NCBI GenBank assembly: GCA_026770615.1
Contig: MU631470.1
Span: 197,535 to 210,600 of the forward strand
DNA: 13,066 nucleotides
Origin: Pavlovales sp. CCMP2436
Taxonomy: Eukaryota > Haptophyta > Pavlovophyceae > Pavlovales
Reading direction: 5' to 3'
The position numbers and the translations under genes were made by a program. Below, piece after piece: positions 1 to 7,900 of this stretch (positions within the stretch are counted from its first letter, which is position 1; every line of letters begins with the position of its first letter). The notes beneath the pieces are model-generated. The model did no database searches and had not been told where the DNA came from. It worked only from the letters and a program-made list of their open reading frames with translations.

Positions 1-41
1 CCCACGCAAACACATGCACACGCTTGTTTGCGGCTTTTCAG

Positions 42-422
42 GTAGCAATCTCGCATATGAGCTCGACCGCCACCATTTCGCCGAGCGAAGTGCTGTCGGA
101 ATTGCTCACAAAAATCGAGGATATCACGCACATTCCGGCGTCGACGTTTACTGGTGGCGAGGAGGGCAGCACGGGGTACCAACGCCCAGTTCACGTGCCG
201 GATGAGATGCCGGGTGACAGCAACGTGACTGTGCCCTACCTGAGCAGCCGCCACTCTCAGCAGCAGCGCATGCCCCCCGCGCTGGCTTTTGGCGCGGGCG
301 TTTCCACGCTGGCCGCCTTAGTGGCGCTCACCACCGCGCGCCGGCGGGGCAGCCGCGCGGGGATCGACTCTACCCTTGCCGAGGCGATTCTCAGCGAGGA
401 GGAGCTTCTGGCGCGTGTCTAG
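42..422 (+). CDS. 3' exon of unrecognised gene; small protein with one hydrophobic segment
   Basis: The reading frame is open from the window edge to the TAG at 420-422. A pyrimidine-rich tract ending in CAG at 39-41 looks like a splice acceptor and would start this exon in phase 0. If instead the ATG at 57 is the start, the protein is 121 residues. Counting from that Met, residues 1-60 are polar and acidic, 61-72 are Ser/Gln-rich, and 73-93 are hydrophobic (Ala/Leu/Val-rich) and long enough for one membrane span. An ARRRGSR basic stretch follows, then an acidic amphipathic end (LSEEELLARV). The basic cluster just after the hydrophobic stretch fits a single-pass membrane protein. I recognise no family. 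GC-rich codon use matches the other genes here, and the sequence turns AT-rich soon after the stop. Upstream exons, if any, lie outside the window. Confidence 0.55.
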   Translation, partial: VAISHMSSTATISPSEVLSELLTKIEDITHIPASTFTGGEEGSTGYQRPVHVPDEMPGDSNVTVPYLSSRHSQQQRMPPALAFGAGVSTLAALVALTTARRRGSRAGIDSTLAEAILSEEELLARV

Positions 423-575
423 GCGGAAGCGTGATCGCCTTTGCCCACGAGGGGGAGAGATTGCATCAGAGCTGCACTCTGACCGGAGCATATATTTATA
501 ATAGTTATATTCTTATTATTTGAATTGGAATTTGTGACGGGAGTTGAAGCGCCAAATAGCCCACAATCACATCAA

Positions 576-607
576 GGCGCGTGGACTTGATGGCGCGTGG
601 ACTTGAT
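576..607. repeat. perfect 16-bp tandem duplication
   Basis: The 16-mer GGCGCGTGGACTTGAT occurs at 576-591 and again at 592-607 with no difference. It lies in the AT-rich 3' flank of the first gene. The preceding ATCAAG is the inverse of the CTTGAT that ends each unit. Confidence 0.85.
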
Positions 608-659
608 GGTCGCCGTGTTCTTGTGCAGCCTGAACTTGGCGGTTAAAAATAAAATAAAA

Positions 660-1063
660 TATTAGCGGCTCCTGCATGGTTCAACAGGTGGTGTTCACAC
701 ACTGACTTATTGGTCGACGTTACATAGGTTACGCTACTTACCTATGTACGAGACAGGCGCTTCCGGGCCCGAGCCCCCCCTCAAACCTACTTTCGTCCCG
801 CCCAGACCCCTCACCCCAACCTAGAATCTAGAGCCTATAGAAATACAAAAAAAATCTAAAAAACATGTCCTAGAAGCACTACATATGAGCCCCTCTCATA
901 CATATGTCATAGTGTATACCGCACAATAAAGAATCAAACTTTTCTAGCTCTAACTATGCATCAAATTCTTTTCTGTGCCAGCTCCGGTTTGTGAGTTGCT
1001 CTGAAGGATTTTCACCTAATGAGTTTATTTCGCAATTTTTCCCCGGACTGGGAGCCACTAATT
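660..1063 (-). mobile_element. MITE-like element, family D copy 3 (interrupted)
   Basis: The ends are inverted: ATTAGCGGCTCC near 661-672 against GGGAGCCACTAAT near 1050-1062, with one mismatch in 12. On the minus strand, the part at about 960-1063 aligns by eye with the elements at 2934 and 3560. All share a TTAGT..CCAGTCCGGGG start, a GTGAAAATCCTT block and CTCACAAACCGG. A copy of a different family (715-879) sits inside it. No coding sequence and no clear target duplication were seen, so it is probably a non-autonomous DNA transposon relic. Confidence 0.5.
715..879 (-). mobile_element. MITE-like element, family R1 copy A (truncated)
   Basis: Read on the minus strand from 879, it begins GTGCTTCTAGGA. 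It continues through a CTAGGTTGGGG block, a GGGCTCGGGCC block and an ACATAGGTAAGTAGC block, in the same order as the element at 1114-1379. The opposite terminus is not visible, so the left limit is approximate. It lies within the larger element at 660-1063, which suggests it inserted there later. Confidence 0.5.
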
Positions 1064-1113
1064 TGTATTTTGAGTTGTCAGATCACGTCATGCGTAATAA
1101 ATTCCCTACTCGC

Positions 1114-1379
1114 GTGCTTCTAAGATCCTGTTGTAGGCTTTTTTAAAAAATAATATTTTTCATATGTTCTAGGTTCTAGGTTGGGGGGGGGGCTCGGGCC
1201 TTCATGCGCCCGTCACATAGGTAAATAGCCTTAATTAGGCCTCTGTCCCAAGTTATATGTAGTTTTAAAAAGTTCGGATTTTTTCTTTCGCACGAAGACG
1301 CCTCCGGCAGGCAACATAAGTTCGGTTAGTTACTTTTCTAGGTTATGAAAAACGAAATCGAAAGGTATCTTAGAAGCAC
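1114..1379 (+). mobile_element. MITE-like element, family R1 copy B (both ends)
   Basis: This 266-bp element has terminal inverted repeats: GTGCTTCTAAGAT at 1114-1126 and ATCTTAGAAGCAC at 1367-1379, 13 bp without mismatch. Inside are a G10 run at 1183-1192, GGGCTCGGGCC, TCACATAGG at 1213-1221 and a CGCCTCCGGCAGG block that also occurs in the copy at 4250-4600. There is no ORF. No clear target site duplication was found next to the termini. Confidence 0.6.
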
Positions 1380-1674
1380 TGGCCGCGTAGCGCGTTGGAG
1401 CCTGCATCGGACGGAGCGGTGCGACGAAAGAGCATTCTCTAATACGTCGAGCCGCGAAGACCGCCCCGAGCGGCAGCTGGGTTAAATAAAACATCAAGTT
1501 CAAGAAGAATCGCCAAGTTCAAGTGTCTTGTCGGGTGTGAGAATACCCGCCCGTCTTGTCCTCGAGCTTGAGCGAGACCCCCTCCGCGAGGAACCACTAC
1601 AGCGCACACGCAGGAGAATGAGCAGGCCGGCGCCGCGCGGGCCGGAGCAGCGGCGCGTCACGACGCACGCCGGC

Positions 1675-2567
1675 TCAGACCTGCGGCGCAGACGAGGGCA
1701 GCGCAGGCTCGGCGCTGGTAGACACGGAGTCGAACGGCGCCTTGTCCTTATAGCACTGAAGCCACACTGAAGAGACGGCCTCCTTGACGTCCCGAGAGCC
1801 TGCGTTGGGAATAGCGATAAACGGATGGAGGTTTGAGTTGGGGGGGGGGGGTTGGTGGCTTGAGAATATGGAGCTAGCTCGTGTCCCCTTGTGACCGCCG
1901 TATTAATCGGGGTGATTCCCAGACTGCGAGGTTAATGTGGGGACGTGCCCTCCTTGCGGCGCGCATGTCGTTGCTAGGCCCACCAAAGCCTACGAGCCTA
2001 CAGAGCAGGGTGCGCACCTTTGCTCGATGGGTTCATCGCGACGGAGAGCTCGGCTCTCCTGCGCACGCACTTTTGCTGCTGCGCGCGCATGTTGAAGTTT
2101 CCGCGCATGAGCTCATGCGAGAAGGCGCAGTCGCTGCTCAGGTTGGCGGCGCGGATCTCAGTGCACGCGTGGTGCTTGAGGTCAGTCCACTCGACGTGTG
2201 CGCGGCAGTCGTCAAAGGCGTGGATCAGCTCGTGGACCATCGTCGACTCGATGAGCGAAGCGGAGTTCTGCATGTGCTGCTGGCAGAGGATCACGCCCCT
2301 GTCGCGGTCGTACCCGCCCTGACAGTCCTGCTCGCAGTGCTCGCACGAGAAGAACGCCCGGTTGACTGCGCACCCCGCGCGCTCCATAGCGCCCATGAGC
2401 GTCTTCACTGCCGCGCTCGTCGCGAAGGCACGGTCGATCATCCGCTGGCACGCGATGTCGTCGTCGACCTTGGCCACGGCGAACTTGGTAGGAAAAGGAT
2501 CGGCAGCCAAGTTCAGTGCATTGCGCCTCGGCGCGCTCGGCGGCGCGTCGGTTGGCTCGCCCATCAC
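1675..2567 (-). CDS. ATP23: Mitochondrial inner membrane protease ATP23 (M76 metallopeptidase), two exons
   Basis: In known members this zinc protease acts in the mitochondrial intermembrane space, where it matures ATP synthase subunit 6 and assists F0 assembly. Exon 1 is 2567-2018 and exon 2 is 1799-1675; the 218-bp intron has GT at 2017-2016 and AG at 1801-1800. Splicing in phase 1 gives 224 residues. The zinc site HELIH is at 112-116, followed by AFDDCR, then HHACTEIRA (133-140) and a Cys-rich region (C66, C75, C78, C82, C95). Without splicing the frame stops after MNPSSKG. Exon 2 adds the family's C-terminal block, here KEAVSSVWLQCYKDKAPFD. The start is the tandem ATG at 2562-2567. I see no obvious presequence, which fits family members imported by the disulfide relay. 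The 15-residue Ser/Ala/Pro tail is unlike the core and probably lineage-specific. Identification is firm; the exact start is less so. Confidence 0.93.
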
Positions 2568-2933
2568 TCTGACCTCGCGTGGAGCAAGGAAACACCGTAA
2601 CGTCGCAATTTGTTGGGTCGGCCACCCAAGCGGTGGGAGCAGGCCGAGTGCGGGCAGGCAAGCGGGTGAGGCCTAGCGGGCAGGCCAAGCGGGGGGGAGC
2701 CGACCAGGGCGTGAGGGCCATCTAGACGTTGTTGAGTGTGCTGTCGCAAGAGAACTTTCATCGTCAGGGACACAGCACCGCGAATTTGCGCGCTGGCCTC
2801 GTCGGTGACACACAGGGGATCACTACCTGTGTGTACCTGTGTGGTGTGCCCCCTATTCTTCCGGAACGAAAGTGGCTCCTCGCTTCTGAGTGGCAAGGCC
2901 TGCGCATAAATACCGCATAAACGATTAATACCG
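2568..2933. other. ATP23 upstream region with short direct repeat
   Basis: This is non-coding flank between the ATP23 start and the next element. A GCGGGCAGGCAAGCGGG unit at 2650-2666 recurs at 2676-2693 with one inserted base. I see no TATA-like box near the ATP23 start. The short ORFs here have no coding character. Confidence 0.4.
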
Positions 2934-3320
2934 AGTTAGTGGCCAGTCCGAGGGGGATCTCAAAAAAATCCGTTGAAAATACTTCGGATCGCAGCTCACG
3001 AACCGGAGGGGGTTACGCGTGAGTTAGTTGAAGATTCGTGAATAATTGGGCGTCGCCCCGCTTACATCTGCAGCTTCTAGCGCGTCAGCCAGAGAGGAGT
3101 CGATTGTCGTGTGTCTGATCAGCCTTAGCGGCGGGGACGGTATCCGTGTGCCCTGCAAATGTCCCTTGATCCGAGTGTTTCTCAACGCTTGGGTCGGGTA
3201 AAGACTTGTCAGGAGACGGACTTATTTCTAGATATTTACACAGCTAGCTCCGCTGTCCCCTTTCGCGATCAAATCATGAATATTACTTTCTTTTCGCTTC
3301 CGAAGGCTGATAATTAAAAA
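2934..3320 (+). mobile_element. MITE-like element, family D copy 1 (degenerate)
   Basis: Bases 2934-3057 align by eye with 3561-3680: TTAGTGGCCAGTCCG, an A-rich stretch, CGTTGAAAATAC, CTCACGAACCGG and GATTCGTGAAT in the same order. A second matching block, CTTCCGAAGGCTGA near 3299-3312, corresponds to CTTCCGAGCGCTGA near 3740-3753 of copy 2. The central palindrome of copy 2 is decayed here. The right end is not identified. The inter-block DNA and the following 3320-3470 hold a GC-rich island without a convincing gene. Confidence 0.45.
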
Positions 3321-3559
3321 TATTCGTATGCCAGTGACCCTGCTCACCGGCCTGCTCACCACCTCCTGTCTGTCTGCTCTGGTCTGCCGCGGTGGCTGCG
3401 GCCCCACGCTCTAGGGCCCTGCGCTCGGCGGCCTCGCACTCGGCGGTTCTGCCGCGCTCTTTCCGTGTTTTTTTAAAGTGGCTTACCGTTATATTTAGTT
3501 CTTTTGCTGTTCATTGCCAGAGCCTGTCTGCCTAGTTGGTTTATAAGGGTCGAAATCAG

Positions 3560-3955
3560 AATTAGTTGCCAGTCCGGGGGGGAATTGCAAAAAAGTCCGG
3601 TGAAAATCCTTTGGAGTAACTCACAAACCGGGTTGGGCGCATAGGAGTTAGATGCAGATTCGTGAATGGGGCGGCGCCCCATTCACGAATCTGCATCTAA
3701 CTCCTCTGTGCCCCATCGGGAACCACGACTTTCTTATCGCTTCCGAGCGCTGAGAATCGGAAATGTTTGTTACCTTTAGCATGTTGTCGACCCCAGATGC
3801 ACTCGAGAGGCACACGATGTGGGCTACGACCGTCGAGAAGGGCTCTAGTTGACAGCAGCTATTGGTACTTCTCGCGCAGGGGCGAGGAATGTGTACTACT
3901 TCGTCCCGTCCACAACTTCCCCCCCCCCCCCCAGTGCGGAATCGCGCCACTAATT
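3560..3955 (+). mobile_element. MITE-like foldback element, family D copy 2
   Basis: This 396-bp element is bounded by AATTAGTTGC (3560-3569) and GCCACTAATT (3946-3955), inverted with one mismatch. Next to the ends are a G-rich run on the left and a C14 run (3919-3932) on the right. It contains a perfect long hairpin at 3643-3705. It is the best-preserved of three copies in this window; the others are at 660-1063 (inverted) and 2934-3320. No transposase coding was seen. Confidence 0.5.
3643..3705. repeat. 63-base palindrome, 31-bp arms, 1-base centre
   Basis: Bases 3643-3673 and 3675-3705 are exact reverse complements around the single base 3674. GGAGTTAGATGCAG lies near the start of the left arm. 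Weaker complementarity continues outside (GGGCGCAT against CTGTGCCCC). It lies within family D copy 2. Confidence 0.95.
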
Positions 3956-4103
3956 CGGATTATGACCCATAACCTCTCTCTCTCTCTGTCAGTGTCTGCA
4001 CGATCTCGTCTGTGAGTGAACGCGAGTCTCCTGCCGCACTGCTGAGCCAATTATTATTATTATAACGACCGATGATAATTACCAGTGTTGGCCTTGATAG
4101 GCT

Positions 4104-4249
4104 CCGGCTCTTAGAAAGCCCCGCAGGGCCCCCGGGGGCCCCGCCGGAGGCGCCTATGTGACTAACATATAACTAACTTGTCACATAGCCCGGGGGCCCA
4201 CGGGGCCCCACGGATATTCCCCGTACGTTACGCCTTTTCTAAGAGCCGG
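4104..4249. mobile_element. 146-bp MITE with 14-bp TIRs and 8-bp target duplication
   Basis: Terminal inverted repeats CCGGCTCTTAGAAA (4104-4117) and TTTCTAAGAGCCGG (4236-4249) match perfectly. They are directly flanked by the same 8-mer, GATAGGCT, at 4096-4103 and 4250-4257. Inside is a second hairpin, CTATGTGAC (4154-4162) with GTCACATAG (4180-4188), set in very GC-rich arms. An 8-bp duplication is typical of hAT and P superfamilies; assignment beyond that is inference. There is no ORF. Confidence 0.75.
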
Positions 4250-4600
4250 GATAGGCTTAATGCATTTTTTCTATGTTTTTAAAGGTAGTCAGCTCGGAAG
4301 TACGAGGGGGGGGGAGGGGCTGGGCGGGCGGGACAAAATTAGGATTGGGTAGGGGGCGAGCTCGGGCCTGGAAGTGCCTGAATTGCATGATGCAGGCAAA
4401 TATCTTTAGTAAGGCCTCTTTTCCCATTTCCCCTACTTACCTATAAGTATTATTTATGTATTTTTATTTAAGGGCCAACAACATCTTCGCAAGCAAATGA
4501 GGACTGCCGGCCGGGTGCCTCCGGCGGGAACTTCGTAATGTGCAATCGTATGAAATAAATCTTTGAAAACAGATTTTTGACGCGGTATCTAAGAACCCCT
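4250..4600 (+). mobile_element. MITE-like element, family R1 copy C
   Basis: Blocks follow the order of the copy at 1114-1379: ATAGGCTT, a G9 run (4306-4314), GGGCGGGAC, GAGCTCGGGCCTGGAAGTGCC, AAGGCCTCT, GCCTCCGGCGGG and a GGTATCTAAGAACC right end (4584-4597). The G-rich block is closest to copy A. The left limit is unclear because the 146-bp element is inserted at, or forms, this end. Confidence 0.5.
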
Positions 4601-4903
4601 GTCGTCGTCGATGACCGTGCTGGGCAAACGTAGCCAACATATATTTTTTCCTAACTAAGTTAGTTATATTTAATATATAGTTAGGGGGAAATTCGATATT
4701 ATTTGCCCTCAATCAATCCACCCCCTTGCCGGTTGTCCCTTGCGCGCTTGGGCCCCTCCGACGGCTCGTCACCGCGCCGCCAGCCTTCCTTGTGACTTCT
4801 CACTTAAAATATTAAATGTATCCTTTAAGTTTGCACTCTAACTACGCATATGCTCACGTCCACCCTGTCATTTCGATCAACATCCTGCGTGAGCCCTCAG
4901 GCC
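4601..4903. other. 3' flank of the nucleoporin gene
   Basis: This is AT-rich sequence with TTAGTTATATTTAATATATAG near 4661-4680, and it forms the downstream side of the minus-strand nucleoporin gene. A short minus-strand ORF at 4464-4712 has AT-rich codons unlike the genes here. I see no gene or clear polyadenylation signal. Confidence 0.35.
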
Positions 4904-7900
4904 TCAGCGCCTTGCCGGGCGACGGGCGCCGGCCGAGCGGTCTCGCCTTTTAGCGACCATGTCGGCACTGCCGACGGCAAATGCGCCGCCGCCGGCTGGG
5001 GCCGCCGGGCCTGCGCCAAACGTCGGGACAGCGGCGGGCTGGGAGCAGGGGGGGAGGGGAGGGGGGGGGAGTGAGGCGTCTCTGGTGTTATGTGCGCAGA
5101 CGGCGCGACTGGGTGCAGGGGTGCGAGGAGGAGGCGGCTACCCACCTGCCCGCCCCCGAAGCTGAATGCCGCCGCCTGCGCCCCCGCCGCGCCTCCGAAC
5201 GCAGGCGCGCCGAAACCCGGCGCGGCAGCGGATGGCTGCTGCCCGTAGGGCGCAGCGCACCCGCCGCCGAAGGGCACGAGCGCCGCACCCCCAAACGGCG
5301 AGGGTACAGGCTGCGCCTGCTGGCCGAACGGAGTGGCGGCGCCTCCCCCGAACATGTTGAAGCCGCCCGCCGCGCCGCCGCCGCCCGCCGCGCCCGCTCC
5401 GAACGGCGACGGAGCGGCCGCACCTGCGCAAGCACCGAAAGGCGATGGCGTCGCTCCCGCGATCGACTGTACCCCGAACGCGGGAGCGGTGCCGAACCCC
5501 CCCATGGCGAGAGGGTTCGCGGCAGGCTGGCCGTACGGGGTGGCAGCCGGCTGCACCGCCCCAAACGGCGACGGCGCGGAGCCCGCCGCCGGCTGGCCAA
5601 ACAAGCCGCCACCAGCGGCCGCGGCCCCGAATACCCCCCCGCCAACGGACTGGCCGAATGGCGACGCGCCCGCTACCGCCACCGGTTGCCCAAACAGACC
5701 CCCGGCAGCAGCAGCAGCCGGTTGCCCAAACAGACCCCCGCCAGCAGCGGCAGGCACCGCGCCGCCGAACAGACTCGGCGCGGCAGCAGCGGCTGGCTGT
5801 CCAAATAACCCCCCGCCCGCCGCGCCGCCGCCAAACGGACTCGGCGCCGCCGCGCCCGCAGCCGCTGGCTGCCCGAATAGGCCCCCGCCAGCAGCGGCCG
5901 ACTGTGGCTGCCCGAACAGCCCCCCGCCCGCGGTCGCCGCCGGCTGCCCGAACAGCCCCCCGACCGCTGCCGCTGCAACTGCCGGCTGCCCGAATAGCCC
6001 TCCGCCGGCAACAGGAGCAGCCGCCGACTGCCCAAACAGCCCCCCGCCCGCAGCCGCCGCTGGCTGTCCAAACAGCCCGGCAGCAGCAGCAGCAGCCGGT
6101 GCTGGCTGTCCGAAGAGCCCCCCGCCCGCCGCAGCGCCGCCGCCGAACGGGCTCGGTGCGATAGCCGCCGGCTGCCCGAAGAGGCCCCCGCCCGCCGCCG
6201 CCGCCGGCAGCAGCTGCGTCGGCGCGAGCAGCGCGCCAAAAGCGGGCGCCTGAGTCGCCGGCCCGCCTCCGAACGAAAACGCAGGTGCGCCCGCACCCGC
6301 CGCGCCGACGGCCGGAGGCGCCACGAAGGCACCCGCGGCGAAGGCGGCTGGTTGCTGCGGCTGCGCGAGTGCGCCCAGTGCGCCAAACGACCCCGACGCC
6401 TGAGGCAACGCGCCAAATGCCGGAGCGCCACCAGCCGCCGGCGTCGCGGCGGCGGGCAAGGCGCCGAACAGCCCAGTGGCAGCGCCTGCGCCCGCGGGGG
6501 GCGGCGCACCGCCCTCGCCGCCGCCCCCGCCGCCAAACCCACCGGGGGCGGCGCCGGCAGCGCTCGGCGCGCCCATCGCTCCGAACAGCCCGAGCGCAGC
6601 CGTCGCGGCCGCAGGCGCCACCGTCGCCCCTCCGCCCGGGCCCGCGCCGCCGAAGACGAACCCGCCGCCGAGCGACGCGGCGGGCAGCGAGGCCACGGGG
6701 AGCAGGCTCGGCGCTGCGGCGGCCGTGGGCAGTCCAGCACTCGCGGGCGGTGCCCCGAAGCTGAACAGGCCACCCGGGGCCGACGCAGCGGGCTGCGCGG
6801 CGGCCACCGGCTGCGAGGCGGTGGACGCGGGCAGCGGCCCAAGCGCTCCAAACGTGAACCCACCACCGCCTGCCGCCGCCGCAGGGGCAACGCCAGCGCC
6901 AGCGGTAGCAACCGCCGAAGGCGCGCTGGGCGCTCCAAAGCTAAACAGACCCGCCCCGCCCACTGTCGGTGCCGGAGCCACAATGGCCGCCGGCGTTGCG
7001 GCCGCGCCGCCGCCGAAAGAAAAGGCCCCACCGGGCACGGGCGCGGCGGTGATAGATGCGGGCGCGACGGCCGTAGGCGCCGGCGCGAGTGTAGGTGAGG
7101 GCGTGGGTGCGCCGAACAGCGACGGAGGCGCGAGGCTCGTCGCCGCAGCAGGCTGCGCCGCGCCCCCGCCCCCGAAGGAGAAGAGGTCCGGGGGCACGGC
7201 CGCGCCGCCGCCGCCTCCCGTCGTGGCCGGCGCTCCGAACGAGAATGCGGCCGCGCCACCTACACCGCCGCCAGCAGCCGCAGGCAGCGCGCCACCGCCG
7301 CCGAGGGTGGGCATGATGGCGAGGGCACCACTCGGAGCCCCATCTATCATACACATATTGGGGGGAAAGGGGGGGAGTAAGGGGCTGCATTCCCCCAATG
7401 CGGACCTCTGCTTGCATCACACGCCCGGGCCCCGCACTTACGCAGCAGACACTGGCCGGCCGCCTCTGCCGCCGGGAGCGAGCAACTGCATACGCCGCCG
7501 AGCAGCTGCGCGACGCCCGTGTCGGCCGAGGCAGTCGGCGCTGGCACCTCGGCGAAGAGAGGCACGGGCGGTAAACCCAGCGGCTTGTTTGCAGCCGCCG
7601 TTAATAGGCCCCCGGCCGCAGCCAACGGCTGGGCTGGCAACGACAGGGGGCGAGCGGAGCGCGCAGCTGTCCTTGCCTTCGCCTCTGCCGCTTGTCGCTC
7701 GAGCAGCGCGCGACGCGCAGGGTGCAGGCCGCCGCCCGCGCCTGAGCACAATAGCAAATTGTCACATAGGGAGTCACATAGGCCAGTAAGACACAGGGCA
7801 GCCGCACAGGGGTCTGGGTAGCAGTTGGGTGGTGCTGAGGCCCAAACTGTCCGGCCCGGCCCACAGCCTGCGCAGTTTCTTAGCTCTAGGGTGATAGGTA

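Noticed and set aside
1881..2600. 239-codon plus-strand ORF opposite ATP23
   Set aside because: Shadow of the ATP23 frame; the minus strand carries the HELIH zinc site and family motifs.
3328..3414. 28-codon ORF with a signal-peptide-like start in a GC-rich island
   Set aside because: Too short and isolated, within element-derived DNA, with no splice or conservation support.
5333..7789. Long plus-strand ORFs (306 and 437 codons) opposite the nucleoporin FG exon
   Set aside because: They are mirror frames of Gly/Ala/Pro-rich codons. Their peptides are low-complexity Pro/Ala/Asn-rich and lack domains, while the minus strand gives phase-consistent exons and FG motifs.
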